Source of the DNA: Pirellulaceae bacterium
GTDB taxonomy: Bacteria; Planctomycetota; Planctomycetia; Pirellulales; Pirellulaceae
Direction: 5' to 3'
Length of the DNA: 62,462 bases
NCBI GenBank assembly: GCA_022446825.1
Contig: JAKVBY010000049.1
Span: forward strand, 1-62,462
This document shows, in pieces, positions 45,379 through 57,645 of this stretch. The notes below the pieces were generated by a model that was not told the DNA's origin, did not search any database, and worked only from the letters and a program-made list of their open reading frames with translations. Numbering within the stretch: the first letter of the stretch is position 1; each line of letters begins with the position of its first letter. The position numbers and the translations under genes are program-made.

Positions 45379-45744
45379 TTACTTCTTCGCGCCATAACGG
45401 CTGCGAGATTGCTTGCGACCATCCACCCCTAACGTGTCCAGAGCACCCCGAATAACCTGATACCGCACACCCGGTAAATCACGAATACGACCCCCACGAA
45501 CCAAAACGATCGAGTGTTCTTGAAGGTTGTGCCCTTCCCCCGGAATGTATACGGTCACTTCCTTACCATTCGAAAGTCGCACACGTGTGATCTTGCGCAA
45601 GGCTGAATTCGGCTTTTTTGGCGTCATTGTGCGCACTTGTAAACAAACACCCTGTTTTTGCGGGCATTTTTCCAAGACCGGCGCCTTGGAGAACTTGCGT
45701 TTTAGTTGACGCCGTTTACGAACCAGCTGATTGATTGTTGGCAT
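45379..45744 (-). CDS. rpsL: 30S ribosomal protein S12 (uS12)
   Basis: A 121-residue protein of the ribosomal decoding centre. The start [20 protein letters not shown] is canonical, and the loop [12 protein letters not shown] keeps the lysines whose mutation gives streptomycin resistance elsewhere. [19 protein letters not shown] and [13 protein letters not shown] are also typical. The C-terminus [13 protein letters not shown] matches the family. It follows rpoC after 91 bp, linking the str genes to the rpoBC block. Confidence 0.98.
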   Translation of the reverse strand: MPTINQLVRKRRQLKRKFSKAPVLEKCPQKQGVCLQVRTMTPKKPNSALRKITRVRLSNGKEVTVYIPGEGHNLQEHSIVLVRGGRIRDLPGVRYQVIRGALDTLGVDGRKQSRSRYGAKK

Positions 45745-45835
45745 AATGTGATTTATCCAATAGCCCTAACGAATCTCGAATTTCGAGTAACTCTTCAAAT
45801 TACTATTTCTTGGCCTACTGTCAAGCGGCAGAAGC

Positions 45836-48800
45836 TCATTCACCCGACGGATTTTCGCCTCCAGAATCGCCAATTAAACCTTCTAGTGAAGGAGGTGCGT
45901 CTTCATTTGTGCTTCCCAGGTTTTCGTTCGCCGATACTTCAAAAACCTGCTCTTCCGTGACAGTGGCGGAAGGTACTTCGGCCACTGGCATGTCCGTCGA
46001 TGCCTCGTTTCCGTCCTCATCCTGCTGAAGTAAGGGAAAACTGGTAACCAACGCTTGCTCTTTTTCTTGCACCATCGCTGCCAGAGCTTCGGGTCGATAC
46101 CGCACCTCTGATTCCTGGTAGGTCCGAAAGCCTGTTCCCGCAGGGATTAAATGGCCCAAAATCACGTTCTCTTTCAGACCGACCAACTTGTCAATTTTTC
46201 CCGCAAGGGCCGCCTCCGTGAGAACCTTGGTCGTTTCTTGGAAACTGGCAGCAGAAATGAAACTCGTACTTTGAACCGAAGCTTTTGTGATTCCTAACAA
46301 CTGGGTACTGGCAGTCGCAGGTCGCGGACGTGATCCTTTCGCCGGTTCGCCACCAAGCGCTTCGATTTGTGCGTTGACTTGCTCGAAAGCTTCCTTCGGA
46401 ACAATTGTCCCAATTTCGAAATCAGTACCACCTTTTTGCGTGACTCTCAAGCACTTGGACAACTCCTGGTTCGCCATACGGAATTCGAATTTGTCCATGA
46501 CCAAGCCAGGCAACAAGCTTGTGTCGCCCATTTTCTCAATCTTCACTTTCCGCAACATACGGGCGATGATGATCTCAATGTGTTTATCGTTAATATCAAC
46601 ACGTTGACTACGATAGACCTGCTGGATCTCATGAACCAGATATTGGTGAACGGCCTCTTCGCCAGAAACTCGAAGAATATCGTGGGGCACAAGCGGCCCA
46701 TCAACCAACGCTTGTCCCGCCTTCACGAGATCACCCGAGTGCACCAAAAACCGCTTACCGTGGGGGACTAAATGCTCCCGCTCGATTCCCGTTTCACTCT
46801 TCACAATGATCGTGCGTTTACCACGCTTTTTCTCTTGGAGAATCTCAACTTCACCATCAATCTCAGCGATGACCGCTGGATCTTTTGGCTTCCGCGCTTC
46901 GAAAATCTCAGTGACCCGTGGCAACCCGCCAGTAATATCAGACACACCTGACGCTTCACGGGGGGTTTCTGCCAAAGCGGCTCCCGCAGAGATCGTCGTA
47001 CCCTCGTCCACAATAATGTGCGCACGCTCTGGCAAGTAGTAGACGTCGAGCGGCTTGCCATCGGTATCCTCAACGACAATTTGCGGGTGAAGTTCTCCGC
47101 GGTGGTCAATAATCAGGCGACGAATGTGACCGCTTGGATCTTTTTCGGTTCGCATGGTTTCGCCATCAACAACATCTTCATAGCGAATTTTTCCCGGAAC
47201 TTCTGCAAGAATTGGAATGGAGTGTGGATTCCATTCACACAATACCGAGCCAGCCTTCACCTCTTGATTCTCTTCCACATGCAAAACAGCACCATTCGGC
47301 ACTTCGTGCTTCTCAATTTCTCGTCCCTTAGAATCGACAATCGCAATTTCGCCATTTCTCGTAAGGACAATCGATTTGCCTTCCTCATTACGCACAAAGC
47401 GGATCCGTGTAAACCGTACCACACCCGCTTTCTTAGACTTGGCTTCACTATCTTCGACGCTGGTACTCACCGTTCCACCAATGTGGAATGTACGCATCGT
47501 CAACTGGGTACCCGGTTCTCCAATCGATTGAGCCCCAATGATGCCCACAGCCATCCCTTCTTCAACTAAATTCCCGTTTGCCATATCCATTCCATAACAG
47601 AGTCGGCAAACTCCAAGTGGAGCGTCACAGGTCATCGGACTGCGGACCTGAATTCTCTCCAGACCAAGATTTTCAATCTTCCGTGCCACATCCGGCGTGA
47701 TAAGTTGGTTTTCCGCAACAATGACTTCATCCGTTACCGGGTTGACAATATTTTGCCGACTTACGCGACCATTGACAGCATCCAACAGCCGGACTTCTAC
47801 CTTCTCACCGCGATAGATGACACCTTTCGTAATTCCTTGCGTCGTCCCGCATTCCTCCATGGTAACAACAACATTTTGTGCCACATCCGCCAATTTACGC
47901 GTTAGATAACCCGAATCTGCTGTTTTGAGCGCCGTATCGGCCAAACCTTTTCGAGCACCGTGGGTCGAACTGAAATATTCCAGCACCGTCAGCCCTTCAC
48001 GGAAGTTTGCCTTGATCGGAGTTTCAATAATCTCTCCGGTCGGCTTAGCCATCAAACCACGCATGCCAGCAAGTTGGCGAATCTGTTCGACGCCACCACG
48101 GGCACCAGAATTTGCCATCAAGAACACGGGATTCACGTAGCCACCACCGCCACGATCATCTGATTTCATCGCATCCATCATTTCACTCGTGATCGCTTCA
48201 CGGGCGTGTGTCCAAGTATCCAAAACTTGGTTATATCGTTCTTGGTTCGTGATAACTCCTCGCTCGTAGAGCTTGCGAAATTTCATCACGGTTTTCTCAG
48301 CTTCAGAGATGTGTTTAATCTTGGTATCCGGAGTCACCAGATCATCGGTCGCAAATGACAAGCCACTACGGGTACTTTGATGGAACCCTAGATGATTCAT
48401 GTCATCTAATAAATCAATCGTTGCCGCTCGCCCCAAACGTTGGTAACAATCAGAAATCACCATCGACAGATCACCGGACTTCAATGGATGGTTGTAATAG
48501 TCCATTCCATCCGGCAACATCATATTGAATTGGATACGGCCAAACGTGGTCTCAATCAATGCTCCAGGTTGTGCTGAATCATCATCGGTTTTCACCTTTT
48601 GATCATCAGGCAAACGAATATTGATGAGGGCATGCAAATCAACCACACCATGTGAATAGGCAAGCTCGGCCTCTGCCGTGGAAGCAAACGTCATCCCCTC
48701 CCCTAAGCGATCCGGCAGAGAAAGCGTGATGTAATTGCAACCCATCACGGTATCTTGTGAGGGGCTCATAATCGGACGACCATTTGCCGGACTAAAGATA

Positions 48801-50260
48801 TTATTTGTCGATAATAACAAGGTATGGGCTTCGACCTGGGCCTCAATGGATAACGGCAAATGAACTGCCATTTGATCACCATCAAAGTCTGCATTGAATC
48901 CTTTGCAAGCCAGCGGATGTAAATGAATTGCGTTACCTTCTACTAAGGTTGGTTCAAATGCCTGGATTCCCATGCGATGCAGCGTCGGAGCACGATTCAA
49001 CATGACTGGGTGGTTTTGGATCACCGCTTCGAGAATATCCCAGACTTCCTCATCCTTTCTTTCAAGCATCTTTTTCGCTGACTTGATCGTGTCTGCGTGG
49101 CCCATTTCCTTCAGCTTGCGAATGATAAAAGGCTGGTACAATTCCAGCGCGATTTTCTTGGGCAATCCGCACTGATGCAGATTCAGACGTGGTCCCACGA
49201 CGATAACACTACGGGCTGAATAATCGACTCGTTTTCCGAGCAGATTTTCGCGGAAACGCCCTTGCTTCCCTTTAATCATGTCAGTCAACGACTTAAGCGG
49301 TCGATTACTGCTACCAAGAACCGGTCGTTTGCAACGGTTATTGTCAAACAAAGCGTCCACAGATTGCTGCAACATCCGCTTTTCATTTCGAATGATGACT
49401 TCCGGTGCATTCAAATCGACAAGCTTGCGCAAGCGGTTGTTTCGATTGATAATGCGGCGATACAGATCATTCAAATCACTCGTCGCAAAATTCCCGGAAT
49501 CGAGTAGCACGAGAGGACGCAGATCGGGAGGAATGACTGGAATCACATCCAAAACCATCCACTCTGGCTTATTGTCGCTATCGCGGATCGACTCCACAAT
49601 TTTCAGCCGATTCGTGAGATCCTTAGCCTTTTGCTTCGATTTGGTCTCTGCAAGTTCAACCCGCAACTCATCTGAAAGGCGTACTAGATCCAAACCCGAA
49701 AGCAACTTCCGGATGGCTTCCGCCCCCATCTCTGCTTCAAAGCTCCCGTCCCCAAACTGTTCACGGGCGGCACGGAACTCCTCTTCCGTCAAAAGTTGCT
49801 GTTTCTCTAAGTCGGTCTGCCCCGGATCAACAACCACGTAATCTTGGAAGTAGACCACTTTTTCCAGACTGGTTGTCTTCATGTCGAGCAAGTTACCTAG
49901 TCGGCTCGGCATCGCTTTGAAGAACCAAATGTGCACAGTAGGTGCTGCTAATTCTATGTGTCCCATGCGTTTACGGCGGACACGTGAATGCGTCACCTTG
50001 ACACCACAACGATCGCAAATCATTCCCTTGTACTTCATCCCTCGGTATTTGCCACACGCACATTCCCAATCTTTCTCTGGACCGAAAATCCGCTCGCAAA
50101 ACAATCCGTCTTTTTCTGGACGATAGGTACGGTAGTTAATTGTCTCTGGCTTTTTTACTTCACCAAAGGACCAACTCCGAATGTCATGCGGCCTAGCAAG
50201 GCTGATTTTGACCGAGGCATAATCGTTAATGCGATCGTAAGATGCTTCGCTGGTGGTCAT
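45836..50260 (-). CDS. rpoC: RNA polymerase beta' subunit
   Basis: A 1474-residue catalytic subunit. The Mg-binding motif [16 protein letters not shown] is intact. The N-terminal zinc site is [20 protein letters not shown] and the second zinc site [11 protein letters not shown] lies in the C-terminal half. The bridge/trigger regions are recognised in [20 protein letters not shown] and [20 protein letters not shown]. The acidic tail after the conserved part ([20 protein letters not shown] to SGE) is variable. AAGGAG precedes the ATG. It follows rpoB after 113 bp. Confidence 0.98.
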   Translation of the reverse strand: MTTSEASYDRINDYASVKISLARPHDIRSWSFGEVKKPETINYRTYRPEKDGLFCERIFGPEKDWECACGKYRGMKYKGMICDRCGVKVTHSRVRRKRMGHIELAAPTVHIWFFKAMPSRLGNLLDMKTTSLEKVVYFQDYVVVDPGQTDLEKQQLLTEEEFRAAREQFGDGSFEAEMGAEAIRKLLSGLDLVRLSDELRVELAETKSKQKAKDLTNRLKIVESIRDSDNKPEWMVLDVIPVIPPDLRPLVLLDSGNFATSDLNDLYRRIINRNNRLRKLVDLNAPEVIIRNEKRMLQQSVDALFDNNRCKRPVLGSSNRPLKSLTDMIKGKQGRFRENLLGKRVDYSARSVIVVGPRLNLHQCGLPKKIALELYQPFIIRKLKEMGHADTIKSAKKMLERKDEEVWDILEAVIQNHPVMLNRAPTLHRMGIQAFEPTLVEGNAIHLHPLACKGFNADFDGDQMAVHLPLSIEAQVEAHTLLLSTNNIFSPANGRPIMSPSQDTVMGCNYITLSLPDRLGEGMTFASTAEAELAYSHGVVDLHALINIRLPDDQKVKTDDDSAQPGALIETTFGRIQFNMMLPDGMDYYNHPLKSGDLSMVISDCYQRLGRAATIDLLDDMNHLGFHQSTRSGLSFATDDLVTPDTKIKHISEAEKTVMKFRKLYERGVITNQERYNQVLDTWTHAREAITSEMMDAMKSDDRGGGGYVNPVFLMANSGARGGVEQIRQLAGMRGLMAKPTGEIIETPIKANFREGLTVLEYFSSTHGARKGLADTALKTADSGYLTRKLADVAQNVVVTMEECGTTQGITKGVIYRGEKVEVRLLDAVNGRVSRQNIVNPVTDEVIVAENQLITPDVARKIENLGLERIQVRSPMTCDAPLGVCRLCYGMDMANGNLVEEGMAVGIIGAQSIGEPGTQLTMRTFHIGGTVSTSVEDSEAKSKKAGVVRFTRIRFVRNEEGKSIVLTRNGEIAIVDSKGREIEKHEVPNGAVLHVEENQEVKAGSVLCEWNPHSIPILAEVPGKIRYEDVVDGETMRTEKDPSGHIRRLIIDHRGELHPQIVVEDTDGKPLDVYYLPERAHIIVDEGTTISAGAALAETPREASGVSDITGGLPRVTEIFEARKPKDPAVIAEIDGEVEILQEKKRGKRTIIVKSETGIEREHLVPHGKRFLVHSGDLVKAGQALVDGPLVPHDILRVSGEEAVHQYLVHEIQQVYRSQRVDINDKHIEIIIARMLRKVKIEKMGDTSLLPGLVMDKFEFRMANQELSKCLRVTQKGGTDFEIGTIVPKEAFEQVNAQIEALGGEPAKGSRPRPATASTQLLGITKASVQSTSFISAASFQETTKVLTEAALAGKIDKLVGLKENVILGHLIPAGTGFRTYQESEVRYRPEALAAMVQEKEQALVTSFPLLQQDEDGNEASTDMPVAEVPSATVTEEQVFEVSANENLGSTNEDAPPSLEGLIGDSGGENPSGE

Positions 50261-50373
50261 TGGCCCGTGCTCCTTGAAATTGGAAAACCTATGGGTCTTC
50301 TGCTTTTATGTTGTCACCGATGAAGGTGTTAATATCTTCGTTACGCCCAACCGTTTAAATCTATAAACCAAAG

Positions 50374-53300
50374 CTAAACACGACGTTTTTCAAGTTGCAT
50401 GTTCAAGGCGAGCCCACGAATTTCATTCGTCAGCACGTCAAAGCTGGCGGGGGTTCCCGCTTCCAAAGTATTTTCGCCTTTGACCATGGACTCGTAGATC
50501 TTGGTTCGGCCTTCAACGTCATCGCTCTTGACGGTTAGCAATTCCTGCAGGATGTATGCAGCTCCATAGGCTTCCAGAGCCCACACTTCCATTTCTCCAA
50601 ACCGCTGACCACCAAACCGCGCCTTACCTCCCAATGGTTGTTGGGTAATGAGCGAATAGGGACCCGTACTACGGGCATGGACCTTGTCATCAACTAGGTG
50701 GTGCAGTTTAAGCATATAGATGTAGCCAACTGTCACTTCCTGTTCCATAGACTCTCCTGTCCGCCCGTCATACAGCACCGACTTGCCATGTCGCGGTAAT
50801 CCCGCCTGCTCAAGACAATCATTAATCTCTTCTTCGCTCGCGCCATTGAAAACTGGAGTGACCGCCTGGAATCCAAGATGCGCCCCCGCCCAACCAAGGT
50901 GCGTCTCAAGAATTTGGCCCACATTCATACGACTCGGAACCCCCAGCGGATTGAGCATGATCTGAATCGGCGTGCCATCCGCCAAAAACGGCATGTCTTC
51001 TACCGGGAGAATCTTGGCGATCACACCTTTGTTACCGTGCCGACCGGCCATTTTATCGCCCACGGAAATCACCCGCTTGGCGGCGATGTAAACCTTTACC
51101 ATCTGCAAGACACCGCTGCGTAACTCATCACCTCGTTTCATGCTGTTAAGTTTGCGGTCACGATTATCGATCGCCTCTTCTACATTCGGCCATTGCTGCT
51201 TGTACAGCTGCCGCAATTCGGCAATTTTCTCTTCACTCCGCATCCGTGCGACAATGGGCTCTAGCTGAAATTGAGCCGCTTTTTCAGCAATGTATTTGGG
51301 ATCGTGCTCACCAGAAAACTGCATCCCATCGTCATCAGTAAGAGTTCGGCCTACCACCGCCTCCATCTCGGTAATCATTGCGCCAAAAACATGGGTGACT
51401 TCCTTATTCCCTTCAGCTTCAGCATCTTTTAATTCTTTCTCAAATTGCTTGCGTTCATCTTCAGACAAACTCATGCGACGTGAGAAACGCTGCGTGTCAA
51501 TCACGATTCCTTCAATGCCCGACGGCACTTCGAGCGAATCATTTTTTACATCCTCTCCAGCACGTCCAAAAATCGCGTGCAGAAGTTTCTCTTCCGGTGT
51601 TAATTCCGTCTTCGATTTGGGCGACACCTTTCCACAAAGCACGTCACCAGGTCGCACGTAAGTTCCGGTTCGGACCACGCCGTTTTCATCCAGATTTCGC
51701 AGCGCCTTTTCGCTGACGTTCGGAATGTCTCGAGTAAACTCTTCTCGACCTAACTTGGTTTCGCGAATTTCTACATCGAACTCTTCGATGTGAATGGAAG
51801 TGTAGGTATCATTTTTAACCAACTCTTCGCTAATGATGATCGCGTCTTCATAGTTGTAACCTTCGTAGGACATGAAGCCGACCAAGACATTTCGCCCTAA
51901 CGCTAATTCACCCTGCTGGGTTGCGGCTCCATCAGCCAGGATCTGTCCCTTTTCAACCTTTTCCTCCGGTTGGACAATCGGCTTCTGATTTAGACAGGTA
52001 CGTTCATTCAAACCGGCAAATTTCTTCAGTGGATAAATATCGCTGCCGATCTCAATACGATCGCCGTCAACATAAGTGATTTTTCCTGCCCGGCGGGCAC
52101 GAACGACCATACTCGAATTCTTAGCAACTTGTTTTTCCATCCCGGTAGCTACGATCGGCGGCTCGGTCACCAATAGAGGCACCGCTTGTCGCTGCATGTT
52201 CGACCCCATCAAGGCACGATTGGCGTCATCATGCTCTAAGAAGGGAATCAGTCCAGCCGACACACCGACCATTTGGCTGGGCGCGACATCGATGTATTCA
52301 ACATCTTCAGGAGAGATGATTTCAAAGTCCGAGCGGTAGCGAGCAATCAAAGTATTGCCAGCAATTTTTCCGTTGGTAATCGTGGTATCCGCCGGTGCGA
52401 CGTAGGCTTCAGACTCCTCATCTGCCCGCAGCCAAACCACCTCATCCGTGAGCTTCCCCTTCTTTACAAGGCGATAGGGGGTCACCAAGAATCCATAGTC
52501 ATCAACGCCGGCATAAATCGCGAGGCTCGAAATGAGACCGATGTTCGTACCTTCCGGCGTCTCAATCGGACAAATCCGTCCGTAGTGAGAAATGTGAACA
52601 TCGCGCACCTCAAATCCGGCCCGCTTGCGATTCAAACCACCGGGCCCCAAAGCTGAAAGACGGCGTTCATGCGTTAACTGAGCCAAAGGATTCGTTTGGT
52701 CAACGACCTGCGATAGCTCTCCGCGACCAAAGAAGTATTCGATTGCTGCTGAAATACTTTTGGGGTTAATCAAACTACGCGGCGTCATATCTTCCTGATC
52801 TTTGATACCCATGCGCTCTTGGACCGTCCGGCGCAGCTTCAAAAATCCTTTGCGCAATTCGTCGCTTGCCAACTCATCAATAGTGCGGAGGCGACGATTG
52901 CCCAAGTGGTCAATGTCATCAAATTCGACTTCGTCAGAACCACCATGGAGGTTGATCACGTAAGCGACCGATGCAATCAAATCCTCAGGGCGCAAGGTCA
53001 TTTCTTTCTCAGAAACATTCAGTCCAAGCTTACGATTAATACGAAATCGACCAACTCGTCCCAACCGATAACGATTCACATCGAAAAACTTTTCTTCAAA
53101 AAGAGTCCGCGCCTTTTCAAGTTGCGGAGGATTACCGGGTCGAAGACGCTGGTAAATTCGCAACAACGCTTCTTCGTGACTTGAAGTGGCATCGTCCGCC
53201 AGACTGTTCATGACTAACGGGGTCTTGGGAACTGGAATTACTTCGATTTTAGAGATGCCCGAGGTGCAAATTGTTTCCGCCGCATTTTTCGTGATCCGCT

Positions 53301-54093
53301 GGCCCGCTTCAACGACAATCTCACCAGCTCGATCACTGGAGGCCGGATAGACGATGTCGTCCACCGCCACCTTGCCTTCAATTTTGGAGAGGCTACGGCC
53401 ATCAACTACTTTTTCAACACTCGATTGATAGAAGGCCCGAATAATGTCCGCATCGGTACCAAACTTTGGACTCATTGCGCGAATCAGGGTCATTGCAGAA
53501 AACTTTCCACTCTGATCGATACGCACTGTCAACGCATCTTTTTTGGTGACATTCACCTCAATCCAACTGCCACGTTCTGGAATCACACGACAACTCGGCA
53601 GTTTTCGATCGCTCGTCGTATCAGACTCTTGGACAAAATCCACACCTGGACTGCGGTGTAGCTGGCTCACAACAACCCGTTCTGCCCCATTGATAATGAA
53701 CTCACCACCCCCCAGCATTACCGGCAAGTCACCAAGATAAACCTCTTCTAACACCGGTTCATCTTTATTCAATCGCAGCCAAACACGAAATGGACGCCCA
53801 TAAGTCAAACGCAGTTGCCGACACTCTTCAGGTGTGTATCGTGGCTTTCCCAAGTCATATTTGACGTAATCCAAGCTAATCGTTTTGTCATAGCTCTCAA
53901 CTGGAAATATTTCGCGCAAGACACCTTCCATACCATGAGCTTTTCGCTTGTCCGATGCGGTGTCTTTTTGAAGAAAAGCGTCGTAGCTCTCAGTCTGAAT
54001 CGTAGTCAGATTGGGTGTATCGACCGTATCTAGATCGGAGCCAAAACGACGGACTTGGGAGGGAGTAAGACGACGTTCAATAGGAGTGGCCAT
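50374..54093 (-). CDS. rpoB: RNA polymerase beta subunit
   Basis: A 1239-residue subunit. The rifampicin-binding region reads [20 protein letters not shown] followed by [20 protein letters not shown], all positions as in sensitive bacteria. The C-terminal end carries [20 protein letters not shown]. It starts with [19 protein letters not shown]. It is downstream of rplL with a long gap of 249 bp, where a leader or attenuator may sit, as in other bacteria that control rpoB separately from rplJL. Confidence 0.98.
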   Translation of the reverse strand: MATPIERRLTPSQVRRFGSDLDTVDTPNLTTIQTESYDAFLQKDTASDKRKAHGMEGVLREIFPVESYDKTISLDYVKYDLGKPRYTPEECRQLRLTYGRPFRVWLRLNKDEPVLEEVYLGDLPVMLGGGEFIINGAERVVVSQLHRSPGVDFVQESDTTSDRKLPSCRVIPERGSWIEVNVTKKDALTVRIDQSGKFSAMTLIRAMSPKFGTDADIIRAFYQSSVEKVVDGRSLSKIEGKVAVDDIVYPASSDRAGEIVVEAGQRITKNAAETICTSGISKIEVIPVPKTPLVMNSLADDATSSHEEALLRIYQRLRPGNPPQLEKARTLFEEKFFDVNRYRLGRVGRFRINRKLGLNVSEKEMTLRPEDLIASVAYVINLHGGSDEVEFDDIDHLGNRRLRTIDELASDELRKGFLKLRRTVQERMGIKDQEDMTPRSLINPKSISAAIEYFFGRGELSQVVDQTNPLAQLTHERRLSALGPGGLNRKRAGFEVRDVHISHYGRICPIETPEGTNIGLISSLAIYAGVDDYGFLVTPYRLVKKGKLTDEVVWLRADEESEAYVAPADTTITNGKIAGNTLIARYRSDFEIISPEDVEYIDVAPSQMVGVSAGLIPFLEHDDANRALMGSNMQRQAVPLLVTEPPIVATGMEKQVAKNSSMVVRARRAGKITYVDGDRIEIGSDIYPLKKFAGLNERTCLNQKPIVQPEEKVEKGQILADGAATQQGELALGRNVLVGFMSYEGYNYEDAIIISEELVKNDTYTSIHIEEFDVEIRETKLGREEFTRDIPNVSEKALRNLDENGVVRTGTYVRPGDVLCGKVSPKSKTELTPEEKLLHAIFGRAGEDVKNDSLEVPSGIEGIVIDTQRFSRRMSLSEDERKQFEKELKDAEAEGNKEVTHVFGAMITEMEAVVGRTLTDDDGMQFSGEHDPKYIAEKAAQFQLEPIVARMRSEEKIAELRQLYKQQWPNVEEAIDNRDRKLNSMKRGDELRSGVLQMVKVYIAAKRVISVGDKMAGRHGNKGVIAKILPVEDMPFLADGTPIQIMLNPLGVPSRMNVGQILETHLGWAGAHLGFQAVTPVFNGASEEEINDCLEQAGLPRHGKSVLYDGRTGESMEQEVTVGYIYMLKLHHLVDDKVHARSTGPYSLITQQPLGGKARFGGQRFGEMEVWALEAYGAAYILQELLTVKSDDVEGRTKIYESMVKGENTLEAGTPASFDVLTNEIRGLALNMQLEKRRV

Positions 54094-54342
54094 TACGAGA
54101 GTGTCTCCGCAAAGGAAAGGCTAGTCGCCGTGCAAGGGAAGGATTTTCGCCAGGTCGATCGCAGCGCAGTTGAGCAAGTGACGCAAATTTGCATGAACCT
54201 GGACGCGCGCAACACCGCCGATGACAATCCAAGCACACGATTTCGCGGGAGGTAGAGAGCCAAAAAAACTGCCAAACGATCACTACCCACGTTGCAACAA
54301 GAAATAAATCTTCCCACAACGCTCCATTCAAAGGATTTACGC

Positions 54343-54759
54343 TTACTTGAGTTCGACTGATCCGCCAGCTTCTTCAAGCTCACCTTTCAGCTTTTCGCCT
54401 TCTTCCTTGTCGACCTTCTCTTTGATCGTTGCAGGCACACCTTCCACAAGCTTCTTCGCTTCCATGAGCGATAAGCCAGTGAGATTTTTGGTGACCTTCA
54501 CAACATTCAGCTTTTTATCACCAAATCCAGTCAACACGACATCAAATTCGGTCTGCACTTCGGCTTCGGCTTCACCACCAGCACCTCCGCCAGCCGCCAT
54601 TACCACGCCACCACCAGCGGCGGGCTCAATGCCGTGCACGTCTTTTAAATAATCACTCAGCTCTTTCGCTTGCTTCAGCGTTAGATCTGAGATCTTGTCG
54701 CCAAGATCTTTCGCTTCGTCGGAAAATTCGACGGTTGCGGTTTCTGCATCATCAGACAT
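54343..54759 (-). CDS. rplL: 50S ribosomal protein L7/L12 (bL12)
   Basis: A 138-residue stalk protein that recruits translation factors. The N-terminal dimerisation helices are followed by a Gly/Ala hinge ([20 protein letters not shown]) and the factor-binding domain ([20 protein letters not shown]). The N-terminus [20 protein letters not shown] is longer and more acidic than in E. coli. It follows rplJ after 134 bp. Confidence 0.97.
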   Translation of the reverse strand: MSDDAETATVEFSDEAKDLGDKISDLTLKQAKELSDYLKDVHGIEPAAGGGVVMAAGGGAGGEAEAEVQTEFDVVLTGFGDKKLNVVKVTKNLTGLSLMEAKKLVEGVPATIKEKVDKEEGEKLKGELEEAGGSVELK

Positions 54760-54893
54760 AGCGTATCGGACCCTTTCTCTCTAAGTGTCAGTGCGTGGAT
54801 GAAACGTGCGGTCGCCCACCCACCCAATTGACCAACGATCTCTTTTAACTGTTTCCAACCATTCGCTCACAACACGAACGGCACCATTTGCAA

Positions 54894-55418
54894 TTACCCT
54901 TCGTCCTCTTCGGACTTCCGCTTGATTTGACTTGCCAATTGACCACCAGGACCCTTGAGCTGACCATTCAACGTTGCTCCTGGACCCAGTATTTGACCCA
55001 CGAGTAGACTCAGCTGTTCGTGACGGCTCGGCCACTTGCTAATTTCCTTGACCTTGTCGGCGCCTAACTGCTCACCGTCCATGACACCGCCACGGGTTTC
55101 AAACCGCTCGAATTCATCGTCCTGATCGAGCGCCGTGACTTCCTTAACCAGGCTGACAAAGTCTTCGCCGCCCCAACAGACCGCCAAGCAACCTTCCATC
55201 CCCTCAAACGCCGGCGCCAACGGTGTCCCCTCGGTCGCGCGACGTACAAGACTATTCTTAACAACAACTAAGCTGATACCCTTTTCGCGGAGCGTTCGAC
55301 GCAGCACGACCGACGCATTCGCATTCAAGCCAACCATATTGACCAACAGTGCATCATTCACACCTTGGAGGCGATTGGCGATGTCCTTCGCGACGAGATC
55401 TTTAACCAGTTTACTCAT
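54894..55418 (-). CDS. rplJ: 50S ribosomal protein L10 (uL10)
   Basis: A 174-residue stalk base protein that anchors L7/L12 dimers. MSKLVKDLVAKDIANRLQGV, ALLVNMVGLNANASVVLRRT and VVKNSLVRRA are family-typical. L10 often represses its own mRNA through a leader; the space upstream is short (69 bp) but contains a hairpin at its beginning. The C-terminus ends in basic/acidic KRKSEEDEG. It is fourth in the rplK-rplA-rplJ-rplL group. Confidence 0.96.
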   Translation of the reverse strand: MSKLVKDLVAKDIANRLQGVNDALLVNMVGLNANASVVLRRTLREKGISLVVVKNSLVRRATEGTPLAPAFEGMEGCLAVCWGGEDFVSLVKEVTALDQDDEFERFETRGGVMDGEQLGADKVKEISKWPSRHEQLSLLVGQILGPGATLNGQLKGPGGQLASQIKRKSEEDEG

Positions 55419-55478
55419 GGCACTTTTAACTCAAACGCGTTAATAATAACTTTTGTATATGTCCACTGAAAATGACGA

Positions 55479-55493
55479 GCCTGAACGTCAGGC
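55479..55493 (-). promoter_or_regulatory. Hairpin overlapping rplA stop codon
   Basis: On the minus strand gcctga cgt tcaggc forms a perfect 6-bp stem that covers the TGA stop of rplA. It stands at the boundary to rplJ. It could be a processing or translational control element; there is no T-run, so termination is unlikely. Confidence 0.3.
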
Positions 55494-56165
55494 AGCAATC
55501 CGCACACTAGGACTCATCGTTCCGCAAATCGTCACGCCACGCAAATAAGTCCCTTTCAGCGTCAACGGCTTCAAACTTTCGATGTGTTCGATAAAAGCCT
55601 GAATATTGTCGACCAACTTACCTTGATCGAAACTCAATCGACCGACCACGGCGTGCACATTCCCACCACCATCGTTGCGAAACTCCACCTTACCAGCTTT
55701 GTATTCATTGACGACCTTAGCAACGTCCGGAGTCACCGTCCCGGCTCGAGGTGATGGCATCAATCCACGCGGCCCAAGCACTCGCCCTAACGGCCCAACA
55801 ATTCCCATCATGTCGGGTGCTGCAATGCAGGCATCAAATTCAGTCCACCCATCTTTGATTTTTTGTGCCAAGTCTTCTTGACCAACTTCATCAGCCCCGG
55901 CCTCTTTAGCGGCCTCAGCCATGTCGCCCTTCGCGAACACGACAACCCGTTGAGTTCGACCAATCCCATGCGGCAACACAATAGAGCCACGGATAATCTG
56001 GTCCGCTTGCTTCGGATCAACACCCAACCGCATATGAATTTCAACTGCCTGATCAAATTTAGTCGTACCAAACTCTTTCAAAACTTCTACAGCCTGCGAA
56101 AGCTCGACCGGTTCAGGACGCTGCTTTTCAGCCATGGTGCGATATCTTTTGGAATGCTTTGCCAT
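55488..56165 (-). CDS. rplA: 50S ribosomal protein L1 (uL1)
   Basis: A 225-residue protein of the L1 stalk. [59 protein letters not shown] and [16 protein letters not shown] are characteristic. L1 commonly represses the rplKA mRNA. It begins 3 bp after the rplK stop, so the two are coupled. Confidence 0.97.
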   Translation of the reverse strand: MAKHSKRYRTMAEKQRPEPVELSQAVEVLKEFGTTKFDQAVEIHMRLGVDPKQADQIIRGSIVLPHGIGRTQRVVVFAKGDMAEAAKEAGADEVGQEDLAQKIKDGWTEFDACIAAPDMMGIVGPLGRVLGPRGLMPSPRAGTVTPDVAKVVNEYKAGKVEFRNDGGGNVHAVVGRLSFDQGKLVDNIQAFIEHIESLKPLTLKGTYLRGVTICGTMSPSVRIAA

Positions 56166-56168
56166 CGT

Positions 56169-56594
56169 TTAACCTTCGACCTCCAAACCCATACTGCGGG
56201 CGGTACCTGCAATCATCCTGCGCGCGTGCTCTGCATCCCTGGCATTCAAATCTGCAATCTTTTTTTGCACAATGTCATCGAGTTGAGCCGTTGTGACGGT
56301 CCCCACTTTGTCGCGGTTCGGAACGCCCGAACCCTTAGCGATGCCCGCCGCCTGCTTAAGCAAAGATGCAGCCGGGGGACTCTTGGTAACAAAATCAAAC
56401 GATCGATCGCTATAAACCGATACAATCACGGGAATCGGTGTTCCGTTGTACTCTTTCGTTCGATCATTGAACTGCTGAACGAATTGCCCCAGATTAATTC
56501 CGAACTTACCCAGTGACGTTCCCACGGGAGGTGCCGGAGTGGCCTGGCCACCAGGAACCTGAAACTTCGCTTCACCTACAAGTTGTTTTGCCAT
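56169..56594 (-). CDS. rplK: 50S ribosomal protein L11 (uL11)
   Basis: A 141-residue protein of the GTPase-associated centre. The canonical beginning MAKQLVGEAKFQVPGGQATP with APPVGTSLGKFGINLGQFVQ fixes the start at the ATG at 56594, not the longer frame to 56633. TRSMGLEVEG is the normal end. It leads the rplK-rplA-rplJ-rplL group and follows nusG after 56 bp. Confidence 0.97.
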   Translation of the reverse strand: MAKQLVGEAKFQVPGGQATPAPPVGTSLGKFGINLGQFVQQFNDRTKEYNGTPIPVIVSVYSDRSFDFVTKSPPAASLLKQAAGIAKGSGVPNRDKVGTVTTAQLDDIVQKKIADLNARDAEHARRMIAGTARSMGLEVEG

Positions 56595-56650
56595 TGCTAT
56601 TTTTTCGTTACTGCTCGTAAGCAAACCGGCCAAAACCGTTTGCGACGACG

Positions 56651-57574
56651 TTAAACTGCCTCAATTTGCCAATGCTCCAACTCGACCGGAGTCGAACGAC
56701 CAAAGATGTTAATCATGACGGTCACGCGTCCATTCGCTTCATCAATTCCATCTACCTCACCCTCGAAGTTCTCAAAGTAACCGTCCTTCACACGCACACG
56801 ATCACCCGCTTTAAACGGGATCGCCGTTTTGACCTGGGATTCGTCCTCATCGGAATCTTCGGAGGTTCGCAAGATCCGCTCGACATCGACACGGTCCATA
56901 GGAGCTGGCTTCCCTGCCGGTCCGGTAAAATCACCAATTCCAGGAGTCTCCCGCACGATAAACCAACTGTCATCGCTGATGATCATGTTGACCATTAAAT
57001 ACCCAGGATAAAGCTTCTTCTTAACGACGCGACGCTTACCGGTCTTCGTGAACTCAGCAATATCTTCGGTCGGAACCACAATGTCACCAAAGTAGGCCTC
57101 CAAAGCTTCTAACTTAACGCGCCGCTCCAGGGCATCACGAATCGAATCCTCGCGATTCACTTGCACCTTAAGAATGTACCATCGCATTTCAGCGTCATCC
57201 GCAACGCCAACCGCTACTGCGTCGTCGGATTCCACCTCTACAGGCTCGACAGGCTCGACATCCTCGTCCCCTTCTGCATCATCAAGATAGAACTGACCTT
57301 CACCAGCCCCTGCCTCAAAACCATCTTCGACAGGAGCACCATCGCCGTCACTATCTTCGGCTTGCGTGTCGCCCGTTCCTGACGACACGGAGCCATCGAC
57401 GCTACCGTCCGCCGCTGCGGCCTCAGCACCTAAGAGCACATCACCTGACGCTGCTGAAGAGTCTGATGCCGACGGCACCACAGGCGCATTCGCTGCATCG
57501 GGCGCAGCATCACTGCTCACCGGATCATCAGATGCCACCGACCGATCAATCGGTTTGTCGTCTGCGCCTTCCAC
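56651..57574 (-). CDS. nusG: Transcription antitermination factor NusG with long acidic N-terminal extension
   Basis: The core of 178 residues is a normal NusG. The NGN domain starts at M130 (MRWYILKVQVNREDSIRDAL, KKLYPGYLMVNMIISDDSW, VRETPGIGDFTG) and the KOW domain follows (FKAGDRVRVKDGYFENFEGE). It binds RNA polymerase and couples it to Rho or the ribosome. Residues 1-129 are an extra low-complexity region rich in Asp, Glu, Ala, Ser, Gly and Val with hardly any Lys/Arg, likely disordered. The start is a GTG at 57574. An ATG at 57593 would be in frame only if a run of seven G were six, so the start is uncertain. The gene lies between secE and rplK as usual. Confidence 0.93.
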   Translation of the reverse strand: MEGADDKPIDRSVASDDPVSSDAAPDAANAPVVPSASDSSAASGDVLLGAEAAAADGSVDGSVSSGTGDTQAEDSDGDGAPVEDGFEAGAGEGQFYLDDAEGDEDVEPVEPVEVESDDAVAVGVADDAEMRWYILKVQVNREDSIRDALERRVKLEALEAYFGDIVVPTEDIAEFTKTGKRRVVKKKLYPGYLMVNMIISDDSWFIVRETPGIGDFTGPAGKPAPMDRVDVERILRTSEDSDEDESQVKTAIPFKAGDRVRVKDGYFENFEGEVDGIDEANGRVTVMINIFGRSTPVELEHWQIEAV

Positions 57575-57645
57575 GCCTTGTCCCCCCCACCATCAACTAG
57601 CTGCAAGCAACAGCCAGAAATCAACTTAAACACCAAGCAACAAAG

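Noticed and set aside
49278-49841. 187-residue plus-strand frame within rpoC
   Set aside because: It is opposite highly conserved rpoC sequence and is Arg/Ser-rich without any domain.
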